Below are positions 26,445-35,675 of a stretch of 64,000 bases of DNA, piece by piece (within the stretch, counting starts at the first letter, position 1; each line of letters opens with the position of its first letter). The notes beneath the pieces were generated by a model. The model saw nothing but the letters and a program-made list of their open reading frames with translations. It was not told the origin of the DNA and made no database searches. The position numbers and the translations under genes are program-made. This DNA is from Zhengella mangrovi. GTDB taxonomy: Bacteria > Pseudomonadota > Alphaproteobacteria > Rhizobiales > Rhizobiaceae. The DNA lies in the NCBI RefSeq assembly GCF_002727065.1, contig NZ_PDVP01000002.1, positions 186,001 to 250,000 of the forward strand. Reading direction: 5' to 3'.

Positions 26445-26620
26445 GCCGGAATCCGATCACACGGGCGATTCGCCCATCAGAATCTGCCCATGAATTCTTG
26501 TAAAAGCAAGACATATGCATCCATTGCGATATCTATGCACGGATCGACACATCGACATCTTTCCCGATCTACTGCGATTTGCATGGGCCGTTTGGCGGCG
26601 GGACCTATCGACAACCGTGC

Positions 26621-28156
26621 CTATTTCACGGCCACCGGTTCGGACGCGACCGGTTCAGGGACCGTGCAGCCGGTCGTGCAGCATCGCTCGGGCTGGCTGG
26701 TGGTCCGGCTGCCATCGGCAAGGAGGCCCCGGTCCAACAGGTTCTCCACCAGTTCGGCCTTTTCCATGACGGGATAATTGCGCCAGATCTCGCGCTTCAT
26801 TGCCTCCGGCGACCCGCCGCCGTGCAGTGAAATCACCGAGTACCAGCCCGCCTCGTGGGAGATCGTCAGGTCCTCGATGAAACGGGCCACCTCGGCCCGC
26901 TGGTCGGCCGGAATGTCGGGCCGGCCGCCCATGACGGCTGCGATCGAGGCCCTCGTCTCCGGGTTGTGATCCTCGTCCGGCCCGGGCAAGGCGACGATCA
27001 GGCCGCCGGAGACATAATGCGCAACACGCTGCATGTCGTAGATCTTGGTGGCCAGCAGCAACTTGCCGATGTTGGAAAAGACCGCGTCGGGCATGACCGA
27101 ACCTGCCGGATCCTTCGCCGCGTAGACGGACGCGGCCACGCCGCAGGCATAGAAGCTCTCGGTGATGGTGATGAGTTCGACCATGGCGTCGCGGATGTGG
27201 CCATGCCGGTCGGCGTCCAGGCCGTTGGCCTCGATCATCAGGGCGCCGGCGCCGATCAGCAGATCACCGAACCCGGCGCGCGCGCCGATGCAGGAATGGC
27301 GATGGTGGGTCGCGTAGGACGTGGTCAGGAACCCGCCCTCCCCGGCTTCGCCAGCCAGGAAGACCCGGTCGTGCGGCACGAAGACGTCATCGAAGACGAC
27401 CATGGCGACGGCCTGGCCATACTTGCGGGAAAACTTCGCCGACGCCTGCCCCGGCTGGCCTGCCTGGCGTGAAATGATGGTCACGCCCGGGGCGTCGCAG
27501 GGAACCGCGCAGCAGACCGCGAAATCGCTGTCCTCCGGCGTGTGCGTGCGGCATGGCATGACGAGGAACTCGTGCATGTAGGGTGCGCCGGTCACGATCG
27601 CCTTGGTCCCGCGAATGACGATGCCGTCCTTCCGGCGTTCCTTGATGTGCACGTAGACATCCGGATTGGCCTGCATGCCGGGCCGTTTCGAACGGTCGCC
27701 CTTGGCGTCGGTCATCGCCACCCCGAGGGTCAGGTCGCGGTCCTGGACGTCGTGCAGGTAGGCGAGAAAGCGCTGGGCATAATCGGTGCCGTGGCTGGCA
27801 TCGGTGCGCGCGGTGGCCTGGAAAATGCCGTTCAGCGCGTCATGGGTCAGGTAGCGCTGGGCACAGCCGGACGCCTTGCAGACAAGCCGGACGGCTTCGA
27901 GCTTCGTCAACAGGTCCTGCGAGGTCTCGTTGATATGAAGCATGCGATTGACGGTCTTGCCCGACGAGCCCTGCCGGGCGGTCATCAAAGGGCGATGCCT
28001 TTCCTCCAGCGCAAAGTCGTAGGTGACGCCCACGGCCGCGATGCCCGGGGCCAGCAGCGGCTCGTCGGCAACGCTTTCCACGGCCTGCCCGTTGACGAAG
28101 ACACGCGGGGAATAGGCCCTGAGCGATTCACGGTAGTCGGCTGCGGACATCATCAT
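26621..28156 (-). CDS. HpaB / 4-hydroxybutyryl-CoA dehydratase (AbfD) superfamily flavoprotein, incomplete Fe-S ligand set
   Basis: 511 residues, fold of acyl-CoA dehydrogenase type. Overall similarity to AbfD is plain: AMTDAKGDRS, DGIVIRGTKAIVTGA, VVFDDVFVPHDRVF, and LHGGGSP near the end. AbfD holds a 4Fe-4S cluster by Cys99, Cys103, His292 and Cys299. The aligned residues here are Cys98, Tyr102, His285 and Ala292, so two ligands are lost. No HpaC-like flavin reductase is adjacent. A C-terminal tail with RCCTTGC is unusual. Start ATG preceded by AAGGAG. Divergent from a TetR gene, whose operator lies on its promoter. Could be a hydroxylase or a cluster-free variant. Confidence 0.8.
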   Translation of the reverse strand: MMMSAADYRESLRAYSPRVFVNGQAVESVADEPLLAPGIAAVGVTYDFALEERHRPLMTARQGSSGKTVNRMLHINETSQDLLTKLEAVRLVCKASGCAQRYLTHDALNGIFQATARTDASHGTDYAQRFLAYLHDVQDRDLTLGVAMTDAKGDRSKRPGMQANPDVYVHIKERRKDGIVIRGTKAIVTGAPYMHEFLVMPCRTHTPEDSDFAVCCAVPCDAPGVTIISRQAGQPGQASAKFSRKYGQAVAMVVFDDVFVPHDRVFLAGEAGEGGFLTTSYATHHRHSCIGARAGFGDLLIGAGALMIEANGLDADRHGHIRDAMVELITITESFYACGVAASVYAAKDPAGSVMPDAVFSNIGKLLLATKIYDMQRVAHYVSGGLIVALPGPDEDHNPETRASIAAVMGGRPDIPADQRAEVARFIEDLTISHEAGWYSVISLHGGGSPEAMKREIWRNYPVMEKAELVENLLDRGLLADGSRTTSQPERCCTTGCTVPEPVASEPVAVK

Positions 28157-28184
28157 GGCATCGGCTCCTTGCGCCAGATCATTC

Positions 28185-28225
28185 GAACAGTGTAAGATTT
28201 TTTAACAGTGTTCAATTCCTGTCAA
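28185..28225. promoter_or_regulatory. TetR-type operator over the promoter of the HpaB/AbfD-like gene
   Basis: AACAGTGT occurs twice (28186-28193 and 28204-28211) in direct orientation; GAACAGTGT (28185-28193) and ACAGTGTTC (28205-28213) also form an imperfect inverted repeat. On the minus strand a TTGACA -35 (28220-28225) is followed 17 bases later by an A/T-rich -10-like AAAAAT within the repeats. Lies in the 85-base divergent gap. Confidence 0.6.
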
Positions 28226-28241
28226 GGAGGGGCCGGGCAGC

Positions 28242-28883
28242 ATGACGGCACGGCGGCAATCGAAGCGTGAAGCGGTCAGCGAGGGCAAGCGCGCGATGAT
28301 CCTGGAGGCCGCGCGCGACGTGTTTGCCGAAGAGGGGCTGGACGGCGCCAGCCTCCGGGCGATCGCGGTCCGGTCGGGCTACACGCCGGCAGCCCTCTAC
28401 TTCCATTTCGAATCGAAGGAGGATCTCTACGCGGAGGTCCTGCACGCCTCGCTTGCCTCACTGGGCGCCGCGGTCGAGGCCGCGGTCGCCGAAACCAGTG
28501 CTCCCCGGCAGAAGCTGAAGGCCTCGGCGCTGGCCTTCTTCCGGTTTTACGCCGAGCACCCGCGCGACCTGGACCTCGGGTTCTACCTGCTGCGGGGCGG
28601 CATGAAACCGGCGGGGCTCGGCCATGACCGCGACGTCAAGCTGAATGCGTCGCTGGCGGCTGCGTTGCGGCCAATCGGCGATGCCGCCATCGAGATGGGC
28701 GCGACGGGGGACCAGGCCAACCTGCTGATGGTCGATTGCTTTGCCCATGCCGCCGGCCTGCTCCTGCTGCTTCACACCGGGCGCATCCGCATGTTCGGCG
28801 CTTCGGCCGCCGCGCGGATGGAAGCCTATGTCAACGACCGCATCGACCAGCTTTCGAAGGGATCCGTCCATGCCGACCATTGA
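28242..28883 (+). CDS. TetR/AcrR family transcriptional regulator
   Basis: 213 residues. N-terminal HTH: ILEAARDVFAEEGLDGASLRAIAVRSGYTPAALYFHFESKEDLYAEVL, the standard TetR layout. The rest is a helical ligand and dimer domain. A GGAGGGG-type site precedes the ATG. It overlaps the following isochorismatase-like gene by 14 bases and is divergent from the HpaB/AbfD-like gene, so it likely represses both sides. Confidence 0.93.
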   Translation: MTARRQSKREAVSEGKRAMILEAARDVFAEEGLDGASLRAIAVRSGYTPAALYFHFESKEDLYAEVLHASLASLGAAVEAAVAETSAPRQKLKASALAFFRFYAEHPRDLDLGFYLLRGGMKPAGLGHDRDVKLNASLAAALRPIGDAAIEMGATGDQANLLMVDCFAHAAGLLLLLHTGRIRMFGASAAARMEAYVNDRIDQLSKGSVHADH

Positions 28884-29403
28884 TCCGAACCGTTCGCTCC
28901 TTCTCGTCATCGATTTCCAGGCCCGCCTCATGCCGGCCATCCACGACAGCGACGGCGTCCTGCGCAACGCGCGCCGACTGGTCGATGCGGCGCGCATCCT
29001 GGGCATCCCGCGCCTGTTCACGGAGCAGAATGCCAAGGGGCTGGGTCACACCGTCAGCGCGGTGCCGGTCGATGGCGACCCGGTCGTGGACAAACAGTCG
29101 TTCGACGTCTGCCGCGAGCCGGGTTTCCTGGACCGTCTTCCTGCCGACGCGACGATCATCGTGACCGGCTGCGAGGCCCATGTCTGCGTGCAGCAGACCG
29201 TACTTGGCCTGCTCGGCGCCGGGCGGACGGTAGCGGTCGCCGGAGACGCGACCGGCTCGCGTGACCCGACCAACAGGGATGCCGCGTTGCGGCGCATGGA
29301 ACGCCATGGCGCCGATACGGTGACAACGGAAATGATCGTTTTCGAATGGCTGCAGACGGCAGAGCATCCGCACTTCCGGCCGACGGTCGCACTCATCAAG
29401 TAA
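28870..29403 (+). CDS. isochorismatase-like cysteine hydrolase
   Basis: 177 residues of the isochorismatase/nicotinamidase superfamily. The Asp-Lys-Cys triad is readable: Asp15 in LLVIDFQAR, Lys75 in VVDKQSFD and Cys106 in GCEAHVCVQQT. Members hydrolyse amides, ureides or vinyl ethers, so substrate remains open. The start inside the end of the TetR gene is fixed by the N-terminal MPTIDPNRSLLLVIDFQ. Co-transcribed with the TetR gene; probably acts on the same compound as the divergent flavoprotein. Confidence 0.9.
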   Translation: MPTIDPNRSLLLVIDFQARLMPAIHDSDGVLRNARRLVDAARILGIPRLFTEQNAKGLGHTVSAVPVDGDPVVDKQSFDVCREPGFLDRLPADATIIVTGCEAHVCVQQTVLGLLGAGRTVAVAGDATGSRDPTNRDAALRRMERHGADTVTTEMIVFEWLQTAEHPHFRPTVALIK

Positions 29404-29427
29404 CCGCCTGCCGGTCAGGCGCCGGCT

Positions 29428-29934
29428 TCAATCGGCGGTTCGAATATGCACCACGACGCGACCGTTCTCGACGGTGTCCCAACGCTCGATCCGGCGGCCG
29501 TCGCCCGCGGTCTCGAAGTTGCCGGATACCCGAACGGGTCTTGCCAAGTCTTCATCGGGTGACGTGCTGGCCGCGGGGGACGGCTGCGCTGCCTCGCTGA
29601 TCGACGCCGTCACGGACCGGTCGATGGCCGCAGGGCCAGCCGCTTCCGCAGAGGTGGAAACGGGGGTTGCGGCCGGGGCGCGGCGAAAGTCCTCGACGAG
29701 ATGGCCGGTCCGGGTGACCGCCCATTTCTGTCCGCGCTGGCGCGCATCGCTGGCGGAGACGCAACCGGTCCTGAGGCTGGGATGCTCCGCTCCTGACGCC
29801 TTCTTCAGTTCGACCGTCGCTGCCTCGCAGGCCTTCATCGATGCGAAGACGGCTTCCGACGGCTTGATCTCGCGGCAAAGCAGCCCGTCAGGCGTGCAGG
29901 AAATGGCGACCAGGAAAAACGTCTCGGCAAGCAT
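29428..29934 (-). CDS. hypothetical protein, possibly exported
   Basis: 168 residues. Start ATG (MLAETFFLVAISC) has GAGGAGA upstream; the short hydrophobic beginning with CTPDGLLCREI may be part of a small folded domain with paired cysteines rather than a true signal peptide. A third Cys lies in KACEAATVE and a fourth in RTGCVSAS. The second half is Pro/Ala/Ser-rich, then GRRIERWDTVENGRVVVHI. I do not recognise the family. Converges with the isochorismatase-like gene. Confidence 0.6.
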   Translation of the reverse strand: MLAETFFLVAISCTPDGLLCREIKPSEAVFASMKACEAATVELKKASGAEHPSLRTGCVSASDARQRGQKWAVTRTGHLVEDFRRAPAATPVSTSAEAAGPAAIDRSVTASISEAAQPSPAASTSPDEDLARPVRVSGNFETAGDGRRIERWDTVENGRVVVHIRTAD

Positions 29935-30181
29935 GTCATGTCTCCTCTGCTGCCAAACCAATGCGCCTGGGCGGCAAAGGTTTCAGCGCCATGCCGGACA
30001 GGCGAGAGCGGGTTGTCACGGTGCCGCAGCGACCATCGCAGCCGCCCGGCCGCCGCAAATTCACGAATGGGCGGAATTTTTTCCAAATCGATGAAACCAC
30101 AATGCGATTCGCCACGTACCGAGGTTCTGACAGTCAATGCCGGCCGGGCCCTCGTCCGGTTCATCAACACAACCGGACTTC

Positions 30182-31648
30182 ATGACGTTCAAGCACGATA
30201 CCGACCCTGCCAAGCCCGTCCTCGTTCTTTTCCGCCACGACCTGCGCGTGGCCGGGAACGCCGCGCTGACCGCCGCCGCCGGCAGCGGCAAACCCGTCAT
30301 TCCCGTCTTCGTGCGCGAAACGGGCGGCCCGAGGTTCCGCGCACCGGGCGCAGCCTGGCTCTGGTGGCTGCATCATTCGATCGCGGCATTGTCGAAATCC
30401 CTCGAAAGCCTTGGCGCAAACCTGGTTCTGCGGTCCGGCCGGCAGCGCGACATCATGGAATCGCTGATCGAGGAGACGGGCGCCGACATGGTGCTCTGGA
30501 ACCGCCGCTACGACCCGGCCGGCATGGAGGCCGATACGGACATCAAGGCCGCGCTGAAGGATCGCGACCTGCACGCGGAGAGCTTTTCCGGTGCGCTGCT
30601 GCACGAGCCTTGGCAGCTCAAGACCGGGTCGGGCGGCTACTACAAAGTCTATTCGCCGTTCTGGCGGGCCTTTTCCGCCGATTTCACGCTGCAGGCCCCG
30701 CCCCCGGCACCGCGTTCCCTGCGCGCCTACGACGGGCCGGTGACGAGCGAGGCGCTGGATGACTGGCGCCTGCTGCCGACCCGGCCGGACTGGGCCGGCG
30801 GTCTGCGCGAGGCCTGGACACCGGGCGAAGCCGAGGCGCACCGGCTGCTCGAGGCCTTCCTCGACGGCGCCATCGATGGCTACCGCGACGAACGCGACCG
30901 GCCGGACATCGAGAGCACGTCGCGGCTGTCGCCTTACCTGGCGCATGGCGAGATCTCGCCGGCGCAGATTTTCCAGGCCATTGCCGACCGCGAAACCATC
31001 GACGCCCGCGAGAAGGACATCGAGCATTTCAGGAAGGAAGTGGGCTGGCGCGAATTCAGCTACCACCTGCTGTTCCACAATCCCGACCTGGCGACGAAGA
31101 ACTTCAACAGCGATTTCGACGCCTTTCCCTGGGGGCCGATCGGCGACCGGCTGGAAAAATGGCAGAAGGGCGAAACCGGCTACCCGATCGTCGATGCCGG
31201 CATGCGCCAGCTCTGGGAAACCGGCTGGATGCACAACCGGGTCCGCATGGCCGCCGCGTCCTTCCTCATCAAGCACCTGCGCGTGCACTGGCACCATGGC
31301 GAGGCATGGTTCTGGGATACGCTGGTGGACGCCGACCCGGCAAACAACGCGGCGAGCTGGCAGTGGGTGGCGGGGTCCGGCGCCGATGCCGCCCCCTATT
31401 TCCGCATCTTCAACCCGATCCTGCAGGGCGAGAAATTCGATACCGAGGGCAATTACGTGCGCCGCTTCGTGCCGGCGCTGAAAGACATGCCCGCCGACCG
31501 GATCCACAAGCCATGGCAGGCCAGCAAATCCGTTCTCGACAAGGCCGGGGTGACGCTCGGCAAGACTTATCCGGAGCCACTGGTCGACCACCAGCAGGCA
31601 CGGGACAGCGCGCTAGAAGCCTACAAGACCATGCGGGGAGAAGCATGA
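30182..31648 (+). CDS. phrB: deoxyribodipyrimidine photolyase (class I cryptochrome/photolyase family)
   Basis: Light-dependent repair of UV-induced cyclobutane dimers. 488 residues. N-terminal antenna domain starts LVLFRHDLRVAGNAAL; the FAD-binding domain shows TSRLSPYLAHGEISPAQIF, EVGWREFSYHLLFHNP, TGYPIVDAGMRQLWETGWMHNR and WQWVAGSGADAAPYFRIFNP. Start taken at the ATG MTFKHDTD, since homologues begin there; an ATG at 30137 is in frame. Overlaps the FAD oxidoreductase gene by four bases (ATGA). It heads a four-gene set found together in sigma-E/ChrR singlet-oxygen regulons. Confidence 0.94.
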   Translation: MTFKHDTDPAKPVLVLFRHDLRVAGNAALTAAAGSGKPVIPVFVRETGGPRFRAPGAAWLWWLHHSIAALSKSLESLGANLVLRSGRQRDIMESLIEETGADMVLWNRRYDPAGMEADTDIKAALKDRDLHAESFSGALLHEPWQLKTGSGGYYKVYSPFWRAFSADFTLQAPPPAPRSLRAYDGPVTSEALDDWRLLPTRPDWAGGLREAWTPGEAEAHRLLEAFLDGAIDGYRDERDRPDIESTSRLSPYLAHGEISPAQIFQAIADRETIDAREKDIEHFRKEVGWREFSYHLLFHNPDLATKNFNSDFDAFPWGPIGDRLEKWQKGETGYPIVDAGMRQLWETGWMHNRVRMAAASFLIKHLRVHWHHGEAWFWDTLVDADPANNAASWQWVAGSGADAAPYFRIFNPILQGEKFDTEGNYVRRFVPALKDMPADRIHKPWQASKSVLDKAGVTLGKTYPEPLVDHQQARDSALEAYKTMRGEA

Positions 31649-32982
31649 CCATCCACGAAAAAGACTTCGTTCCGGCGCGCAGGAAGCGCATCGCGGTCAT
31701 CGGTTCCGGGATTTCCGGGGCATCGGCGGCCTGGGCGCTGCGCGACACGGCCGACGTGACGCTCTACGAGTCAGAGGCCAGGGCGGGCGGGCATACTGCG
31801 ACCGTCGACATCGACTACGACGGCACGCCGATCAGCGTGGACACGGGCTTCATCGTCTACAACGAGCTGAACTACCCCGATCTGACCGCCCTTTTCCGCC
31901 ACCTCGACGTGGCGACCGTGGAAAGCGACATGGGTTTTGCCCTTTCGCTGGACAATGGCCGGCTGGAATGGTGCGGCTCGTCGCTGACCCAGGTCTTCGC
32001 CCAGCGGCGCAACGTCGTGTCGGTGCCCTTCCTGTGGATGCTGCGCGAGATCCTGCGGTTCAACCGGCAGTGCCGCGAAGACCGGGCCGCCGGGCTGCTG
32101 GCCGGCATCAGCATCGGCAATTACCTGCGGCTGCGCGATTTCTCGCAACGCTTCATCGACGACTACCTCGTCCCCATGGCGGCGGCGATCTGGTCGACGC
32201 CGCGCGTCCAGATGCTCGACTTCCCGGCCGAGACATTCGTCACCTTCTTCGAGAACCACCGGCTGATCGATTTCGAACGCCCGGTGTGGCGGACCGTCAA
32301 GGGCGGCGCGCGCACCTACCTCGACAAGCTGCTGGCGCCGCTGGCCGGCCGCGTCCGCCTGAACGAGGCGGTGGTCGACATCCTGCGCGACCGTGACGGC
32401 GTGTCGGTGACCACCCGGTCGGGCACCACGCGGCACGACGCCGTCGTCATCGCCGCCCACAGCGACCAGGCGCTGGCCATGCTGGGCGACCCCTCGCCTG
32501 CCGAAGACGGCATCCTGTCGGCCATCCGCTACCGCGACAACCGCGTCGTGCTGCACCGGGACGAGAGCCTGATGCCGCGCCGGCGGCAGGCATGGGCTGC
32601 ATGGAACTACCTGCGCGACAGCCGTGACGACGGCAGCGCCGACGTGGCCGTCACCTACTGGATGAACAAGCTGCAGGCGATCGATCCGTCGAAGCCGCTG
32701 TTCGTCTCGCTCAACCCGCCGCGCGAGCCGCGGCCCGGCACGGTGTTCGGGGAATTCAACTATGCGCATCCGCAGTTCGATGCCGGGGCCCTGGCGGCGC
32801 AGAAGGCGCTGACCGGCCTGCAGGGCGCGCGCGACACCTGGTTCGCCGGCGCCTGGACGGGCTACGGCTTCCACGAGGACGGGCTGAAATCCGGCCTGGC
32901 GGCTGCCGAAATGCTCGGCGGGGTGATCCCCTGGCGCGAACCGGCACTGCCGGCGGGCGAAGAGCTCATCGCGGCGGAATGA
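31645..32982 (+). CDS. FAD-dependent amine-oxidase-like oxidoreductase
   Basis: 445 residues. Rossmann FAD motif near the start: IAVIGSGISGASAAWAL, followed by YESEARAGGHTATVD; the C-terminal FAD motif is WFAGAWTGYGFHEDGL. This subgroup is typically encoded with DUF1365 and Cfa-like genes. In Rhodobacter sphaeroides a related set makes furan-containing fatty acids, where UfaO is an oxidase; assignment here is by context. Coupled at both ends by four-base overlaps. Confidence 0.88.
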   Translation: MTIHEKDFVPARRKRIAVIGSGISGASAAWALRDTADVTLYESEARAGGHTATVDIDYDGTPISVDTGFIVYNELNYPDLTALFRHLDVATVESDMGFALSLDNGRLEWCGSSLTQVFAQRRNVVSVPFLWMLREILRFNRQCREDRAAGLLAGISIGNYLRLRDFSQRFIDDYLVPMAAAIWSTPRVQMLDFPAETFVTFFENHRLIDFERPVWRTVKGGARTYLDKLLAPLAGRVRLNEAVVDILRDRDGVSVTTRSGTTRHDAVVIAAHSDQALAMLGDPSPAEDGILSAIRYRDNRVVLHRDESLMPRRRQAWAAWNYLRDSRDDGSADVAVTYWMNKLQAIDPSKPLFVSLNPPREPRPGTVFGEFNYAHPQFDAGALAAQKALTGLQGARDTWFAGAWTGYGFHEDGLKSGLAAAEMLGGVIPWREPALPAGEELIAAE

Positions 32983-33842
32983 GGACGGATCCGGCCATGG
33001 CCAGCGCGCGCGTCAACAATCTCGGGGACAACGGCCCGCCGCCCGCGGCGGCGGCGACGCTCTATCCCGGACAGGTCATGCATCACCGGCTCAAGCCGTT
33101 CGGCCACCGCTTCACCTACTCGGTCTTCTGCGTCGCGCTCGACATCGATCGGCTCGACGAGGCGGGCCGACTGTCGCCGCTGTTCGGCGTGGACCGCGCC
33201 GCGCCGATCTCCTTCCACGCCCGCGACCATCTCGCCGATGGCTTCCCGACGCTGCGCAGCCAGGCGGATACGCTGCTGTTGCAGGCCGGTCTCACCGAAC
33301 GGGCGGACCGCATCATCCTGCTGACCTATCCGCGGCTGTTCGGCTACGTGTTCAACCCGATCTCGACCTGGTACTGCCACGCGGCCGACGGCCGACTGCT
33401 GGCCGTCATCTACGCGGTCAGCAACACGTTCGGCGAACAGCACACCTATGTCGCCCCGGTGGCGCCGGGCGAGCTGTCGCCGGCCGGCCTGCGCCAGAGC
33501 CGGGACAAGCTGTTTCACGTCTCGCCCTTCATCTCGATGGACGCGCGCTACCATTTCCGCGTGCTGCCACCGGGCCGCGCGGTCCGGCTCCGTATCCACG
33601 AGACGGAAAACGGCAGCCCGGTACTCGCGGCGACCTTCAGCGGCGCAGCGCAGGCGCTGACGACGCCGGCGCTCGCCCGGCTCCTGTTGCGGCAGCCCTT
33701 CATGACGCTGAAGGTCATCGGCGGCATCCATTGGGAGGCGCTGAAGCTGTGGCTCAAGGGCGCCCGTTTCCATCGCAGCCCGCCGCCACCCGACGCGGCC
33801 GCCCCGTGGCGGGACCGCCCCGGGCTTGAAGCCGGCGAATGA
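32979..33842 (+). CDS. DUF1365 family protein
   Basis: 287 residues. Family features: LYPGQVMHHRLKPFGHRFTYSVFCVALDIDRL, GYVFNPISTWYC, and KLFHVSPFISMDARYHFRV. Biochemical function is unknown; constantly linked with the flavin oxidoreductase and Cfa-like methyltransferase, so probably a partner in fatty-acid modification. ATGA overlap with the preceding gene. Confidence 0.92.
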   Translation: MRTDPAMASARVNNLGDNGPPPAAAATLYPGQVMHHRLKPFGHRFTYSVFCVALDIDRLDEAGRLSPLFGVDRAAPISFHARDHLADGFPTLRSQADTLLLQAGLTERADRIILLTYPRLFGYVFNPISTWYCHAADGRLLAVIYAVSNTFGEQHTYVAPVAPGELSPAGLRQSRDKLFHVSPFISMDARYHFRVLPPGRAVRLRIHETENGSPVLAATFSGAAQALTTPALARLLLRQPFMTLKVIGGIHWEALKLWLKGARFHRSPPPPDAAAPWRDRPGLEAGE

Positions 33843-33899
33843 CGCGTTAGAATTCATGAGCTTTGTTCGGGTGGGGACTTCACGGGCAGGGAGAGACAG

Positions 33900-35153
33900 A
33901 TGGGTCACGAGCATACGGTCGAGGATGTGTTTGACGGGGCGGTCCCGCTGACCAGTCCGGCGGACGTGGCAGCGGCGGCCCGTGGCCTGCCAGGGCGGAT
34001 CAGGGCGGTGCTCAAGACGCTGGTCAACCTGCCCAGCGGCACGCTGGCGATCCGCATGCCCGACGGCCGTGCCGTCCTTGTCGGCGGCAATGGTGCCGGA
34101 CCGGACGCGCAGGTGGTGCTGCACAACTGGAATCTGCCGATGCGCGCCATCACCGGCGGAACCATCGGCGTGGCCGAGAGCTACATGGCCGGCGACTGGG
34201 ACAGCCCGGACGTCACCACCTTCCTGGAACTCTTCATCGTCAATACGGAAGAAAGCGAGAAGCTGGCGGGCGGCTCGGCGATCGTGACGGCGCTGCAGCG
34301 CCTGCGACACTGGTTCAATCGCAATTCCCGCACCGGTTCGCGGCGCAACATCGCGGCCCATTACGATCTCGGCAACGCCTTCTACCGGGAATGGCTCGAC
34401 GAGACGATGACCTATTCCTCGGCGCTCTATGCGACCGGGGCCAATGACCTCGCCTCCGCCCAGCGTGCCAAGTACCACGCGCTGATCGAGGACACCGGCA
34501 TCAGGCCGGGCGACCACGTGCTGGAAATCGGCTGCGGCTGGGGCGGGTTCGCCGAGCAAGCCGGCAAGGCGGGCGCCCGCGTGACGGCCCTGACGATCAG
34601 CCGGGAGCAGCACGATTTCGCCGCGCGGCGGATTCACGAGGCGGGCCTTGCCGAGCAGGTGGAGATCCGCTTCCAGGATTACCGGGACGAGGCCGGCCGT
34701 TACGACCGGGTCGCCTCCATCGAGATGTTCGAGGCCGTGGGCGAGGAATACTGGCCGGTGTTCTTCAACAAGGTCCGGGAGGTGCTGCGGCCCGGCGGAA
34801 CGGCCGGCTTGCAGATCATCACCATCAACGACGACGCCTTTCCGCTCTACCGGAAGCGGCCGGATTTCATCCAGCGGTACGTCTTTCCTGGCGGCATGCT
34901 GCCCTCTCCCTCAGAACTGATGCGGCAGGGCAAGGCTGCGGGCCTCAGCTACCTGCGCGAGCGCATCTTTCCGCAGGACTATGCCCGCACTCTGGCGGAG
35001 TGGCGGCGGCGGTTTCACGGCGCCTGGGACCGGATTGCGCCGCTCGGTTTCGACACGCGGTTCCGCCGGCTCTGGGAATTCTACCTGTATTACTGCGAAG
35101 CGGGTTTCCGCAGTGAATACATCGACGTGCGCCAGGTGGTCTACCGCGCCTGA
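33900..35153 (+). CDS. cfa: cyclopropane-fatty-acyl-phospholipid synthase-like methyltransferase
   Basis: 417 residues. SAM motif VLEIGCGWGGFAEQAG; upstream the family region AAHYDLGNAFYREWLDETMTYSSA; and the C-terminal YLYYCEAGFRSEYIDVRQVVY containing the active-site-type Cys. It methylates double bonds of membrane fatty acids with SAM. In this cluster context it may be a UfaM-like methylase that makes a branched intermediate of furan fatty acids rather than a cyclopropane ring. GGGAGAGA ribosome site. Symbol by family. Confidence 0.9.
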   Translation: MGHEHTVEDVFDGAVPLTSPADVAAAARGLPGRIRAVLKTLVNLPSGTLAIRMPDGRAVLVGGNGAGPDAQVVLHNWNLPMRAITGGTIGVAESYMAGDWDSPDVTTFLELFIVNTEESEKLAGGSAIVTALQRLRHWFNRNSRTGSRRNIAAHYDLGNAFYREWLDETMTYSSALYATGANDLASAQRAKYHALIEDTGIRPGDHVLEIGCGWGGFAEQAGKAGARVTALTISREQHDFAARRIHEAGLAEQVEIRFQDYRDEAGRYDRVASIEMFEAVGEEYWPVFFNKVREVLRPGGTAGLQIITINDDAFPLYRKRPDFIQRYVFPGGMLPSPSELMRQGKAAGLSYLRERIFPQDYARTLAEWRRRFHGAWDRIAPLGFDTRFRRLWEFYLYYCEAGFRSEYIDVRQVVYRA

Positions 35154-35171
35154 GGCACCGGCAAGGCCCGT

Positions 35172-35645
35172 TCAGAGCAGGTGCGGATCGATGCCGCTGC
35201 CGGTCCGGTCCACCACTTCGCGCAGCGCGAAGGTGGAGTTGATCTTGGTGACATGGGGCAAGGCGGTCAGCCAGTCGCGATGGATGCGCTCGTAATCCTG
35301 GAGATCGCGGGCGGCGATCCGCAGGATGTAGTCATATTCGCCGGCAACGAGAAAGCAGGCCATCACGTTGGGCACGCGGCGAATGGCCGCCTCGAAGTCG
35401 TTGAGCGTCTTCTCGAACTGTCCCGACAGGGAAATATGAACGATGGCCGTCAGGCCGAAGCCCAAGACCTTGTTGTGCAGGCGGGCGTGATAGCCGCGGA
35501 TGGCGCCGGATTTTTCGAGCGCGTCCAGCCGGCGCGAACAGGCCGACTGGGACAGGCCGACCCGCTCGGCGAGCGCGGCATTGGAGATGCGCCCCTCCGC
35601 CTGCAAGGCCGTCAAAATGGCGATATCGATCTTGTCCAGATTCAT
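35172..35645 (-). CDS. Lrp/AsnC family regulator of alanine dehydrogenase
   Basis: 157 residues. HTH region ALAERVGLSQSACSRRLDALEKSGAI and a RAM ligand domain (GEYDYILRIAARDLQDYERI). Divergent from ald with 144 bases between, which is the usual arrangement of AldR-type activators that respond to alanine. Confidence 0.93.
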   Translation of the reverse strand: MNLDKIDIAILTALQAEGRISNAALAERVGLSQSACSRRLDALEKSGAIRGYHARLHNKVLGFGLTAIVHISLSGQFEKTLNDFEAAIRRVPNVMACFLVAGEYDYILRIAARDLQDYERIHRDWLTALPHVTKINSTFALREVVDRTGSGIDPHLL

Positions 35646-35675
35646 GGACGCAAACCTCTTGCCTTAACTTCCCTG

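Noticed and set aside
26621-28156. Calling the flavoprotein a true 4-hydroxybutyryl-CoA dehydratase
   Set aside because: Two of four 4Fe-4S ligands are missing, so the specific enzyme name is not supported.
28741-28870. Longer N-terminus for the isochorismatase-like protein (start at 28741)
   Set aside because: The extra 43 residues overlap the TetR gene in another frame and do not match the family; MPTIDPNRSLLLVIDFQ is the natural start.
29404-29424. CGCCTG / CAGGCG hairpin after the isochorismatase-like gene
   Set aside because: Only six base pairs and no T-run, so not claimed as a terminator.
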